Source: Verrucomicrobiia bacterium
GTDB lineage: Bacteria > Verrucomicrobiota > Verrucomicrobiia > JADLBR01
DNA: 61,474 nucleotides
Reading direction: 5' to 3'
Assembly (NCBI GenBank): GCA_020847615.1
Contig: JADLBR010000382.1
Span: forward strand, 1-61,474
Of this stretch, positions 16,912 to 25,816 are shown one piece after another. A program made the translations under genes and the position numbers. The first letter of the stretch is position 1; each line of letters begins with the position of its first letter. A model generated the notes under the pieces. The model was not told the origin of the DNA and ran no database searches. It was given only the letters and a program-made list of their open reading frames with translations.

Positions 16912-18759
16912 TCACACCGCCTTCGGCCCGCCCTTCGTCGGATCGTAGAGGATCTCCACCTCGGGCTGGGCCGGCCCGAGTATCTCCTGCGCCCGCTTCA
17001 GCGCGTTCCGGGTCGCGACATTCGGATTCTCCGCCGACCCCATGAAGAAGTTTTCCCTGCCCAAGACGTCGAGCAAACCCGAGTTCCGAACGACCTTGTA
17101 CACGTCCTTCCGCGCCCCGCTCACGATCAGCGCCCGCCCGGTCTCTCTCATGTACCGGATCAGCTCCTCCAGCGCCAGCACGCTGGTCGCGTCCAACCGA
17201 TACGCGTTCCGCATCCTGAGTATGATCACTTTCAGGTTCGGGTCCTCGCACACCCGCCGCGCCTGGTCGCGGAACAGCTCCGAGGCCCCGAAGAACAGTT
17301 CCCCCTCGACGTGCACGATCGATATCTTCGGGTTGGGGCGTTTTGCCGCGCCCTCGATCTCGTAGAGGTGGCCCTGCTCGTTGAAGCTGTACTCGACCAG
17401 CTCCGGCGTGCTCACCTTCCTGAGAAAGAGAACGATCGAAATCAGCGCCCCCAGTATGATCGCAAAGTCCAGGCGGACCAGGAGCGCGGAGATGAAGGTC
17501 GCCAGAAACACCGCGGCGTCGGACTTCGTGGAGCGCATCACGATCCGGATGACGTGCCGGTCGATCAGCGAGAAACCGATGAAGATCACCAGGATAGCGA
17601 GCGCGGGCTTCGGAACGAACTTCAGGAGGGGCCCTATCAGCACCGCGCCGACCGCGCACAGCGCCCCGGACACCATGGCGGCGACCGGCGTTCGTCCCTG
17701 GCTGTCAAAACAGAGCTGCGACCGGGTCAACGACCCGGATGCCGGCATCGCGCCCCCCCACGCGCAGGCCAGGTTCGCCATGCCCATCCCCAGCATCGCC
17801 TGGTTTGTGTTCAGGCGCTCCCCACCCCGCGCCGCCAGCGATTTTCCGATCGACGTCCCCTCCAGGACGCACAGGAACGCCAGCACCATCGCCGACCCGG
17901 CCAGCTGGCTGATCATCCCATAATCCGGGGGCGGGGGCACGAACCGCCATCCCCGGAAATCGATGCCCCCCATCACCGCGACGCGGTCACCAAGGAGACC
18001 CCCAAACCCGGTGCGGGCCATCACCAGGTCCGCGATCACCGCCAGCACCGAGACGGACACGATCGTCGCCACCACGGGCGGCACGCGGGGCACTCGCCGG
18101 ACAAAAAGCCAGTACCCCAGCCCCGTGATCACCGCCACGGCCGCCGACGACACGTGCGTCTCCGGCAGATGCCCCACGGTCATGGCGACCACATCAAAAA
18201 ATGTTCCGCCCTCCGGCATGTCAAACCGTATTCCCAGCACCACGCGCAACTGATTCACCACGATGTAGACGGCCGCGGCGCTGATATAGCCCGTCACGAC
18301 CGATCTCGATATGTACTGCAACAGGTTCGACACCCGCACGAGCGCGCCCATCACCAGAAATGTGCCCGCGAGCGCCACGAGCACCGGCAGCGAGGCCACG
18401 CGCGCCTCCGGCCCGTACCCCAGTCCCAGGAAGATTCCAAAGAGCAGCACGGCCGTCGCGTTCGTCGGCCCCATCACGATGAACCTCGTGCCCGAAAACA
18501 GGGGTCCCACCAGGCCCGCGATGGCGGCGCACAGAATGCCCGTCTCGATCGGCAGCCCGGCCACCATCGCGTAGACGATGGCCTGCGGGAAATCGAGAAG
18601 GGCGAGGTTGCCCCCGGCCCTCAGGTCGGCGCGCCCTTTCTCCGCCGAATATCGGGCCAGTTCTCGCCGCAAGGGCAGCGGGTCCAGCGCGCTGGCCTTC
18701 GCCAGCGCCCAGAGGGACCCGAGACCCCGCCTCGCCTCTCGCCAGATGGTCATCGCCAT
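16912..18759 (-). CDS. SulP family anion permease with STAS domain
   Basis: A 615-residue SulP (SLC26-type) transporter. The transmembrane part (about 45-440) shows the family pattern including DFPQAIVYAMVAGLPIETG and GPTNATAVL, and the membrane domain is followed by a C-terminal STAS domain (about 460-590: FGASELFRDQARRV, VIILRMRNAYRLDATSVLALEELI). Family substrates include sulfate, bicarbonate and other anions; the actual one is not readable. It starts the part of the operon that leads to the mini-membrane peptide and pterin genes, and follows the radical SAM gene by 82 bases. Confidence 0.9.
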   Translation of the reverse strand: MAMTIWREARRGLGSLWALAKASALDPLPLRRELARYSAEKGRADLRAGGNLALLDFPQAIVYAMVAGLPIETGILCAAIAGLVGPLFSGTRFIVMGPTNATAVLLFGIFLGLGYGPEARVASLPVLVALAGTFLVMGALVRVSNLLQYISRSVVTGYISAAAVYIVVNQLRVVLGIRFDMPEGGTFFDVVAMTVGHLPETHVSSAAVAVITGLGYWLFVRRVPRVPPVVATIVSVSVLAVIADLVMARTGFGGLLGDRVAVMGGIDFRGWRFVPPPPDYGMISQLAGSAMVLAFLCVLEGTSIGKSLAARGGERLNTNQAMLGMGMANLACAWGGAMPASGSLTRSQLCFDSQGRTPVAAMVSGALCAVGAVLIGPLLKFVPKPALAILVIFIGFSLIDRHVIRIVMRSTKSDAAVFLATFISALLVRLDFAIILGALISIVLFLRKVSTPELVEYSFNEQGHLYEIEGAAKRPNPKISIVHVEGELFFGASELFRDQARRVCEDPNLKVIILRMRNAYRLDATSVLALEELIRYMRETGRALIVSGARKDVYKVVRNSGLLDVLGRENFFMGSAENPNVATRNALKRAQEILGPAQPEVEILYDPTKGGPKAV

Positions 18760-18841
18760 GCGCGGCGGCCGCCGCGCCTCTCACACCATACGTCCCCGCC
18801 CCGGTCCCCGAAAGACCAAATGCGCCCGGGCCGCATCGCGG

Positions 18842-20098
18842 TCACCCCCGGGGCGCGCGCGCCATCATGGCCATGACCTCCGCCGGCGCACGCCCCGCAT
18901 CCAGCAGCCTCGACATCGCCCGCATGTGCGGATCGATGTGACGGAAGAACCGCTTGTACCCCGCGCACAGATAATTCAATCCCGGCTCGCCGTCCGGCGC
19001 CCTCAGGAACCGGTGCTTCGGGCACTCGCCATGGCATGCGAACCTCACATCGCACTCCCTGCAATGCCGCGGCAACCCCTCGCGTTTATCCAGCCCAAAC
19101 TTCACCTGACGGGCAGAATTGACCATCTCGTCCAGCGTCGCCGACACGACATTGCCCAGCGGAAAGCCCGGATACACGTAGTGGTCGCAGGGGTAAACGT
19201 CCCCGTTGTGCTCGATCGCCAGCGACGAGCCGCAGACCTCGGAGAAAACGCATGTCCCCGCCCCCGACCCACTCCAGTTGCCCAGCGCCGCATCGAACAC
19301 ATTCACGAACACCCGCCCCACGTCCTTGCGCACCCACTCGTCGAACACCGCGATCAGGAATTTCCCGTACTGTGCGGGCTGCACGCTCCACTCTGTCACC
19401 GGCGCGCCATCCCCCCCTGCGGCCCCCGGGCCGGGCGGCATCGCCAGCCCGAGCCCCGCGGCCCTCCTCTCCACCAGCGGGATGAACTGCAGGAACCTGG
19501 CACCCATCCCCTTCAGAAACTCGTATACCTCCAGCGGGTGCCTCGCGTTGAGACGGTTGACCACCGTCATCGCGTTGAACTCCACCCCGTGCCGGACCAG
19601 CACCTCCAGGCCGCGCATCACCCGCTCGAATGTCGCCGCCCCGCGCTTGTCCACCCGGTACGCGTCATGCAGCCGCCCCGGCCCATCCACGCTCAGCCCC
19701 ACCAAAAAATCATTCTCCTTCAGAAACCGCCCCCACCCATCATCCAACAGCGTGCCGTTCGTCTGAAATGCATTCCTTATCGTCCTGCCCCCCGAATACC
19801 GCCGCTGCAACTCGACGGCCCTGCGGAAAAAATCCACCCCCACCCGCGTCGGCTCCCCCCCCTGCCACGCGAAATGCACCACGTCGCCATCCTGCGACCC
19901 GATGTACTGCCGGATGAACGATTCGAGCACGCCCTCCCCCATCCTGAAGGACTCGCCGATCGGGAACAGGGCCTCTTTCTCGAGATAAAAACAGTAAGTG
20001 CAATTCAGATTGCATATCGGACCCATGGGTTTGGCCATCACATGAAACGGCGCCCGCCGCCCCTGGGGGCGTCCCTCCGTCTGTCGGCCCTCGGCCAT
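18842..20098 (-). CDS. anaerobic sulfatase-maturating enzyme-like radical SAM/SPASM protein
   Basis: A 418-residue radical SAM protein with the [4Fe-4S] motif CNLNCTYC (about residue 29-36), AWQGGEPTRVGVDFF, and Cys-rich SPASM C-terminus (CVFSEVCGSS, GDVYPCDHYVYP, CRECDVRFACHGECPKH). It matches the anSME family, which oxidises a Cys or Ser in sulfatases to formylglycine under anaerobic conditions. N-terminal start MAEGRQ at 20098 is used; an internal MAKPMGP (20038) matches usual anSME starts. No sulfatase gene lies in this window. Its targets must be encoded elsewhere, consistent with sulfated-polysaccharide breakdown. Confidence 0.88.
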   Translation of the reverse strand: MAEGRQTEGRPQGRRAPFHVMAKPMGPICNLNCTYCFYLEKEALFPIGESFRMGEGVLESFIRQYIGSQDGDVVHFAWQGGEPTRVGVDFFRRAVELQRRYSGGRTIRNAFQTNGTLLDDGWGRFLKENDFLVGLSVDGPGRLHDAYRVDKRGAATFERVMRGLEVLVRHGVEFNAMTVVNRLNARHPLEVYEFLKGMGARFLQFIPLVERRAAGLGLAMPPGPGAAGGDGAPVTEWSVQPAQYGKFLIAVFDEWVRKDVGRVFVNVFDAALGNWSGSGAGTCVFSEVCGSSLAIEHNGDVYPCDHYVYPGFPLGNVVSATLDEMVNSARQVKFGLDKREGLPRHCRECDVRFACHGECPKHRFLRAPDGEPGLNYLCAGYKRFFRHIDPHMRAMSRLLDAGRAPAEVMAMMARAPRG

Positions 20099-20104
20099 GC
20101 GCGA

Positions 20105-20133
20105 TCGTTACGCCATCCCGCCGACGGGGTCAA
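20105..20133 (-). promoter_or_regulatory. possible promoter upstream of the radical SAM gene
   Basis: On the minus strand, TTGACC and TAACGA are 17 bases apart, and the -10 box ends only about 7 bases before ATG 20098, so the transcript could be leaderless. The -10 match is weak. Confidence 0.3.
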
Positions 20134-20208
20134 TGCCCCGGCTCGAGCCCCGCAGGGCGCGGACTTCTCAAATGCCGCCCGCGTGCTACGGAATCTCCGG
20201 ACAACGCC

Positions 20209-22551
20209 ATGCCGGTCAGGCTCAACATCTCCGTCAAGGGATTCGTCGAGTTCGTGCTCCGCTCGGGCGACCTGTCATCGGGCTCCTTCGGGGGCCTCTA
20301 CCGGGCGAGGGAGGGGATCGAGGGCCACCGCCGCATTCGCCGATCGCGCCCGGAGGGCTACCGCTCAGAGGTCCCGGTCCGGCGCACTTTTGGCGAGGGG
20401 GGGGACGCATGGGAACTGCATGGCCGGATCGATGGCCTCTTCGATGACGGCGGACGGCGGGTCCTGGAGGAGATCAAGACGACGCGGGAACCCTTCGATC
20501 TCCTTAGCGCCGATGACCCCATGCACTGGGCGCAGGCCAAAACCTATGCCCACCTTCTCGTCCTGGCCGAGGGCTTGGGGGAAATCGGCATCCAACTTAC
20601 GTACCTGCACCTCCCCTCCGGCGATATCCGCACGAGCCGCGGCTCATTCTCCTCGGATGATCTCGCGGCGTTCTTCGCCCCCCTCGAACAGAAATTTTCT
20701 GCGTGGGTCCGCCGGATCGCCGCCTGGCGCCACGGGCGCGGCGCCAGCATTTCGGGACTGCGATTCCCATTTCCCGAGTGGCGCCCGGGGCAGCGCGACA
20801 TGTCCGACGCCGTCGCCCGCGCCATCCGGGTGGGAGGGCGCCTGTTCGCCGAGGCCCCCACGGGCATCGGCAAGACGGTCTCCGCGCTGTGGCCCGCGGT
20901 CGGCGCGCTCGGGGATGGCTCATGCGATGCGATCGCGTTCCTGACCGCCCGCACGACCGGGCGCGCCATCGCCGAGGACACCATCGCGCGCATGCGCCAA
21001 GGCGGCCTGCGCGTGAAGGCCCTCACGATCACCGCGCGCGACCGCATCTGCTTCGCGGAATCGGGGCAATGCGATCCCACCGCGTGCCCTTTTGCGCTCG
21101 GATATTATGACCGGCTTGCCGCCGCAAGGGATGAGGCCCTCGCGACCGACAACTGGGACCGCGCCGGCATCGAATCGATCGCGCGCCGCCACAGCGTCTG
21201 CCCGTTCGCCCTATCCCTCGACCTCCTCCCCTGGGCCGACATCACCATCTGCGATTACAATTATGTCTTTGACCCCAGGGTGGGCCTCGACGCCCTCGCG
21301 GGCAATGGCGCCGCCGGCAGGTTGCTCCTGATCGATGAGGCCCACAACCTCCCCGACCGCGCCCGCGACATGTTCTCCGCCGAGATCCGCGACGCGGAAT
21401 TCGCCGCCCTCGTGGCCCAGCTGCCTCCCGCGGCCCGCGGCCTCCGCACGGTCGCCGCAGCCGTCCGCCATGCGATCGCCAAGGCCTCGCGCGACCAGTC
21501 GCCCACGACGGGCGACACCGTCCCCCCAGACCTGCTGGAATCCCTCGAGGAATTCATCAGCCGCGCCAACGCCCGCCTGATGGAGAATCGCCCCGAGCCC
21601 TTCCGTGACAGCCTGATGCAGGCCTGCCTGGGGGCGTTCGATTTCGTACGGACCGCCGCGCGCTTCGGCCCGGACTACGCCACCCTCGCGAGCCGCGACG
21701 CCTCCGGCCCGCGCTTCCGCCTCCTCTGCCTCGATCCCGCACCCCGCATCCGGGAGATCGTCGGGCGCTTCAAGAGCGCGGCGCATTTTTCGGCGACCCT
21801 CACGCCACCCGACTTCTTTCGGGATGCCCTCGGCGGCCAGCCCGCCGACCCCATCCTTCGCCTCCCCTCGCCGTTCCCACGCGAGAACCTGGGCCTCATC
21901 ATCGCGTCGCACGTGAGCACCGAGTATCGCGACCGGGCCGCATCCGCCGACCAGGTCGCCGGCCTGCTTGCCCACGCCGCCGAAACCCGGCCGGGCACCC
22001 ATGTCGCCTATTTCCCGTCATACGAGTACCTCAGGAAGGTCCGCGAGGCCTTCGTCGCCGCGCATCCCGCCATCCCGGCGCCAGCCCAGCAGCCCGCCAT
22101 GGACGAGGCGGCCAAGGCCAGATTCCTCGATCTCCTGGCATCGCCCCCCGAAGGCATTCCCACCGTGGCGTTCGCGGTCCTCGGCGGCCTATTCGCCGAA
22201 GGGATCGACCTCCCCGGTGGTCGCCTGGCGGGAATCCTCATCGTCGGCGTCGGGTTGCCCCAGTTGTGCCTCGAACGCGACCTCATCCGCAGGCGCTTCG
22301 ATGCCGCGGGGCACGACGGTTTCGCCGCCGCGTACGCCTTCCCGGGCTTCAACCGCGTCCTCCAGGCGGCCGGTCGCCTCATCCGCTCAGAATCGGATTC
22401 TGGCACGGTCGTCCTGATCGACCGCCGTTTCTCCCGCGAGGACTACCGCGCCTTGTTCCCCGAATACTGGCATCACGCGCGCGTGGTGAAATCCTCGGAC
22501 GAGGCGCGCGACGCGATCGCGGCCTTCAGACGGGCCGGCGCGCCACCTTGA
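20209..22551 (+). CDS. PD-(D/E)XK nuclease fused to XPD/DinG-type Fe-S helicase
   Basis: A 780-residue protein. Residues 1-170 carry a Cas4/RecB-type nuclease core (HGRIDGLF with Asp near 75, then EEIKTT, E-x-K, near 88). The helicase has Walker A EAPTGIGKT (about 215), an Fe-S cluster with cysteines in RICFAESGQCDPTACPF (about 279-298) and a further Cys in HSVCPF (about 331), DEAH box LLIDEAHNLPDRA (about 373), and motif VI QAAGRLIRS (about 718). SF2 XPD/DinG helicases unwind 5'-3'. It probably processes DNA ends or R-loops in repair. It is not next to a CRISPR array or other defence gene. Confidence 0.88.
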   Translation: MPVRLNISVKGFVEFVLRSGDLSSGSFGGLYRAREGIEGHRRIRRSRPEGYRSEVPVRRTFGEGGDAWELHGRIDGLFDDGGRRVLEEIKTTREPFDLLSADDPMHWAQAKTYAHLLVLAEGLGEIGIQLTYLHLPSGDIRTSRGSFSSDDLAAFFAPLEQKFSAWVRRIAAWRHGRGASISGLRFPFPEWRPGQRDMSDAVARAIRVGGRLFAEAPTGIGKTVSALWPAVGALGDGSCDAIAFLTARTTGRAIAEDTIARMRQGGLRVKALTITARDRICFAESGQCDPTACPFALGYYDRLAAARDEALATDNWDRAGIESIARRHSVCPFALSLDLLPWADITICDYNYVFDPRVGLDALAGNGAAGRLLLIDEAHNLPDRARDMFSAEIRDAEFAALVAQLPPAARGLRTVAAAVRHAIAKASRDQSPTTGDTVPPDLLESLEEFISRANARLMENRPEPFRDSLMQACLGAFDFVRTAARFGPDYATLASRDASGPRFRLLCLDPAPRIREIVGRFKSAAHFSATLTPPDFFRDALGGQPADPILRLPSPFPRENLGLIIASHVSTEYRDRAASADQVAGLLAHAAETRPGTHVAYFPSYEYLRKVREAFVAAHPAIPAPAQQPAMDEAAKARFLDLLASPPEGIPTVAFAVLGGLFAEGIDLPGGRLAGILIVGVGLPQLCLERDLIRRRFDAAGHDGFAAAYAFPGFNRVLQAAGRLIRSESDSGTVVLIDRRFSREDYRALFPEYWHHARVVKSSDEARDAIAAFRRAGAPP

Positions 22552-22588
22552 GCCTCGAGGTCGAGAACCCCCTGACCCGAACACAAGT

Positions 22589-22605
22589 CCCGTAGCCGAA
22601 CGCGT
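22589..22605. repeat. partial copy of palindromic repeat, family A
   Basis: A half arm, cccgtagccgaacgcgtc, lies between the convergent helicase and CoA-transferase genes. It lacks the partner arm and tail. Confidence 0.5.
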
Positions 22606-22609
22606 CGCT

Positions 22610-24154
22610 TCAGGAGGACTGCGACCAATCCACGCCGCGCATGTTGCCCGTCTTGAGAAACTGCTGATGCAGCGCGTAGGCGGAACTGAGCGTCTGCGGG
22701 GTCTGCCCACACTTCACCCGGTCGAAATAACCGTGCAGCTCCGGACGGAAATCCGGGTGGGCGCATCTTTCCACGATCAGCCTCGCGCGCTCGTGCGGCG
22801 TCTTGGCCCGCAGGTCGGCCACGCCCTGCTCCGTGATCACCACCTGCACCGAATGCTCGCTGTGGTCCATGTGGCTGCACAGCGGCACGATCGGGCTGAT
22901 CTTGCCCCCCTTCGCCAGCGACGGGCACGTGAAGATGGAGATGTAGGCGTTCCTCGTGAAATCGCCCGAGCCCCCGATCCCGTTCATCATGTCCCGCCCC
23001 AGCACGTGCGTGCTGTTGACGTTGCCGAAGATGTCCACCTCCAGCGCCGTGTTGATAGAGATGATGCCCAGGCGCCGCACAAGCTCCGGGTTATTCGAGA
23101 TCTCCTGCGGGCGCAGCACGATCCGCTCCTTGAAGAAATCCAGGTCGTCGTAGATCTCTTTCAGCAGCCCGCCGCTCACCGTCAGAGATGTCCCGCTCGC
23201 AAACTTCAGCTTCCCCGACCTCATCAGCCCGATGACCGAATCCTGGATCACCTCCGAGAACATCTCGAACGGCGGGATGTCGGGATTCTCGCCCATGGCC
23301 CCGAGCACGGCGTTCGCGATGTTGCCCACGCCCGACTGGATCGGGAGGAACTCCTTCGGTATCCGGCCCACCCGCAGCTCGTTCGCGATGAACTCCGCGA
23401 CGTTCTGGCCGATCTTCTTCGTCACCTCATCGGGGGCGTCGAAGGCCCCGCTCTCGTCGGGACGGTTCGTCCGGACCACCCCGGCGATCTTCGCGGGGTC
23501 CACCTTGACCACCGGGCTGCCCGCCCGATCCGACACCCGGTAGATCGGCACCTCCCGGCGATGCGGCGGCAGATCCTGCTCGTAGATGTCGTGGATGCCG
23601 TGCAGCGCCGCAGGGTGAAACTCGTTCAGCTCCACCAGAACCTTGTCCGCGCACCGGCAGAACGTGGGCGAGGCGCCGACCGATGTCGTCAGGGTGATCT
23701 CGCCCTCCGGGGTGATGTCGCACGCCTCGACGACGGCCCATGCAAATTTGCCCAGGAAGCCGTAGCGGACGTGCTGCGGCAGCGTCGAGAGGTGCATGTC
23801 AAAGAAGCGCGTCTTGCCCTCGTTGATCAACCGCCGCAGGTCCTTGTTCGACTGGTACGGCGTCCGGAAGGCGATCGCGTCGGCGAGCGCCAGCTCGCCG
23901 TCCAGCGACTGCCCCGTCGAGGCACCCGTGACCACGCCGATCTGGAGGGGCCGTCCCGCCGCGTGCTCGGCCTTCGCGCGCTTGGCCAACGCCGTGGGTA
24001 TCTCCTTCGCCGCGCCCGCGGGCGTGAACCCGCTGAAGCCCACCGTGTCACCATGGCGGATCATCGCCGCCGCCTCTTCCGCCGTAATGAACGGCAGCGC
24101 GCGTCCGCCCGTCCGCCTCGTGCCCCTCTCCTGTTCCGCCATCGCCTGACTCAT
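22610..24154 (-). CDS. class I CoA-transferase (succinyl-CoA:acetate CoA-transferase / acetyl-CoA hydrolase family)
   Basis: A 514-residue protein with motifs of the AarC/SCACT/Cat1 branch: SGFTPAGAAKEIP near 40, GASTGQSLDG, QSGVGNIANAVL about 283-294, and the presumed catalytic Glu in MFSEVIQDS. It ends the succinate-propionate operon. Likely reaction: moving CoA from propionyl-CoA or succinyl-CoA to acetate or succinate, which primes the succinate pathway without ATP loss. Hydrolase activity is possible for some homologues; the substrate should be tested. It is 75 bases downstream of the decarboxylase beta gene. Confidence 0.9.
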   Translation of the reverse strand: MSQAMAEQERGTRRTGGRALPFITAEEAAAMIRHGDTVGFSGFTPAGAAKEIPTALAKRAKAEHAAGRPLQIGVVTGASTGQSLDGELALADAIAFRTPYQSNKDLRRLINEGKTRFFDMHLSTLPQHVRYGFLGKFAWAVVEACDITPEGEITLTTSVGASPTFCRCADKVLVELNEFHPAALHGIHDIYEQDLPPHRREVPIYRVSDRAGSPVVKVDPAKIAGVVRTNRPDESGAFDAPDEVTKKIGQNVAEFIANELRVGRIPKEFLPIQSGVGNIANAVLGAMGENPDIPPFEMFSEVIQDSVIGLMRSGKLKFASGTSLTVSGGLLKEIYDDLDFFKERIVLRPQEISNNPELVRRLGIISINTALEVDIFGNVNSTHVLGRDMMNGIGGSGDFTRNAYISIFTCPSLAKGGKISPIVPLCSHMDHSEHSVQVVITEQGVADLRAKTPHERARLIVERCAHPDFRPELHGYFDRVKCGQTPQTLSSAYALHQQFLKTGNMRGVDWSQSS

Positions 24155-24229
24155 CGCTCCTTCTTCTCGCCTCTCTATGCTCTCGACCGGCCATGCCGCC
24201 GCTCCGATAAACCAAATCGTCTCCCCAGA

Positions 24230-25405
24230 TCAGTGCCCCGCGCCCCCGCCCAGCGTCGCGATGAAATACCCGGCCGCCACCGCGGTGCCGATCACCCCCG
24301 CCACGTTGGGCCCCATCGCGTGCATCAAAAGGTAGTTCTGCGGGTCGTACTTCTGGCCCTCCACCTGCGACACCCGCGCCGCCATCGGCACCGCCGACAC
24401 GCCCGCTGAACCTATCAGCGGGTTGATGGGATTCGTTCGCCAGATGAGATTCATCGCCTTGGCCATCAGCACGCCCCCCGCCGTGGAGAAACCGAAGGCC
24501 ACCACGCCCAGCAGCGTGATCGCGATCGTCTTGGGCTGCAGGAAATTCTCGCCGTTCATGGTGATGCCCACGCTCGTGCCCAGGAAAATCGTCACGATGT
24601 TGATGATCTCGTTCTGCGAGGCCTTGACGAGCCTCTCGGTCACCTGGGACTCCCGGAGAAGGTTGCCCAGCATCAGCATCGCGATCAGCGCGGACGCGGC
24701 GGGGACCAGCATCACGCATAGGGCCGTGACGACCAGCGCGAAGATCAGCTTCTCCAGTTTGGAGACATCCCGCAGCCGCGTCATCCGGATGCGGCGCTCC
24801 TTGTGCGTTGTGAGCAGCCGCATGATCGGGGGCTGGATCAGCGGGACCAGCGCCATGTAGCTGTACGCCGCCACCGCGATCGGCCCCAGCAGGTGCGGCG
24901 CCAGCTTGTTGGTCGTGAAGATCGCCGTCGGCCCATCGGCCCCGCCGATGATCCCGATCGACGCGCCCTCGCCCGCCGTGAAACCCAGCCACGGCAGCTG
25001 GGTCGAGCAGAAGAAGGTCACGAATACCCCGAGCTGCGCCGCCGCTCCCAGCAGCAGCGTGCGGGGGTTGGCGATGAGCGGCCCGAAATCCGTTAGCGCC
25101 CCGACGCCCAGGAATATCAGCGGCGGGAACAGCTCCAGGTGGATGCCCTGCTGGATGTAGTAGTACAGGCCGCCGGGGTTCACCAGTTCGCCGCCCGCGC
25201 CGAACACCGGCGCGTTCAGCACCCCCTGCGTCGGCAGGTTCGCCATGAACGCGCCGAACGCGATCGGCACCAGCAGCAGCGGCTCGAAGCCCCGATAGAT
25301 GGCGAGATACAGCAGCGTCAGCACGATCAGCCACATGACCGCCATCTGCCACGTGACGAGCGGGAAGCCCGTCATCTGCAGGAAGGACTGAAATGCCTCG
25401 ATCAT
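24230..25405 (-). CDS. mmdB: Na+-translocating methylmalonyl-CoA decarboxylase, beta subunit
   Basis: A 391-residue polytopic protein of the OadB/MmdB/GcdB family. The first helices carry PLLLVPIAFGAFMANLP, and GGADGPTAIFTTNKL holds the Asp considered central to Na+ transport. Near the C-terminus are SVGITMNGENFLQPKT, NPINPLIGSAGVSAVP and ALGPNVAG-like MGPNVAGVIGTAV. It decarboxylates carboxybiotin on the carrier and couples this to Na+ export across the inner membrane. Its place, directly after the biotin carrier gene, and the mutase genes upstream, make methylmalonyl-CoA the likely substrate over oxaloacetate or glutaconyl-CoA. Confidence 0.92.
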   Translation of the reverse strand: MIEAFQSFLQMTGFPLVTWQMAVMWLIVLTLLYLAIYRGFEPLLLVPIAFGAFMANLPTQGVLNAPVFGAGGELVNPGGLYYYIQQGIHLELFPPLIFLGVGALTDFGPLIANPRTLLLGAAAQLGVFVTFFCSTQLPWLGFTAGEGASIGIIGGADGPTAIFTTNKLAPHLLGPIAVAAYSYMALVPLIQPPIMRLLTTHKERRIRMTRLRDVSKLEKLIFALVVTALCVMLVPAASALIAMLMLGNLLRESQVTERLVKASQNEIINIVTIFLGTSVGITMNGENFLQPKTIAITLLGVVAFGFSTAGGVLMAKAMNLIWRTNPINPLIGSAGVSAVPMAARVSQVEGQKYDPQNYLLMHAMGPNVAGVIGTAVAAGYFIATLGGGAGH

Positions 25406-25430
25406 CGCCGCGCCCTTGTCCCCTATCCGG

Positions 25431-25802
25431 TCAGCCGACCGTCAGAAGGACGTCGCCCTCCTGGACCGCATCGCCCGGTTTCGCGCTGATCGCGGTGACC
25501 TTGCCGGAGCACGTGGCGAACACCTGAGTGTTCATCTTCATGGCCTCGAGCGTCACGACAAGCTCGCCCTCCGCGACCTGCTGCCCCACCTTGGCGTGGA
25601 TCTCGACGATGCGCCCCGCCAGCGGGCTCGTCACGTTGCCGGATCCCGCCGCCGCGACCGTGCGCCTCGGCGGAGCCGGCGGTGCCTGGACCGGCGCCGA
25701 GGCCACCGGCGCGGGCGACCCGGCGGGGGCCGCGCCCTCGTCCAACACCTCGACCATCACCTCGAAAACCCTGCCGTCCACCGTGACTCTCAGACGTTTC
25801 AT
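25431..25802 (-). CDS. mmdC: biotin carboxyl carrier subunit of methylmalonyl-CoA decarboxylase
   Basis: A 123-residue carrier: MKRLRVTVDGRVFEVMVE start, an Ala/Pro-rich flexible linker (about residues 25-50), then a biotinyl domain with EAMKMNT, the Lys being the biotin site. It shuttles carboxyl from the carboxyltransferase (mmdA) to the membrane beta subunit. The gene sits 14 bases after the OadG-like gene and 25 bases before mmdB. The Pro/Ala linker is the usual swing-arm hinge. Confidence 0.93.
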   Translation of the reverse strand: MKRLRVTVDGRVFEVMVEVLDEGAAPAGSPAPVASAPVQAPPAPPRRTVAAAGSGNVTSPLAGRIVEIHAKVGQQVAEGELVVTLEAMKMNTQVFATCSGKVTAISAKPGDAVQEGDVLLTVG

Positions 25803-25816
25803 TTGTCCTCCTCCGA

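Noticed and set aside
16726-18876. Plus-strand frame through the SulP gene
   Set aside because: Antisense low-complexity sequence (Arg/His/Gln-rich); the SulP/STAS domains on the other strand explain the region.
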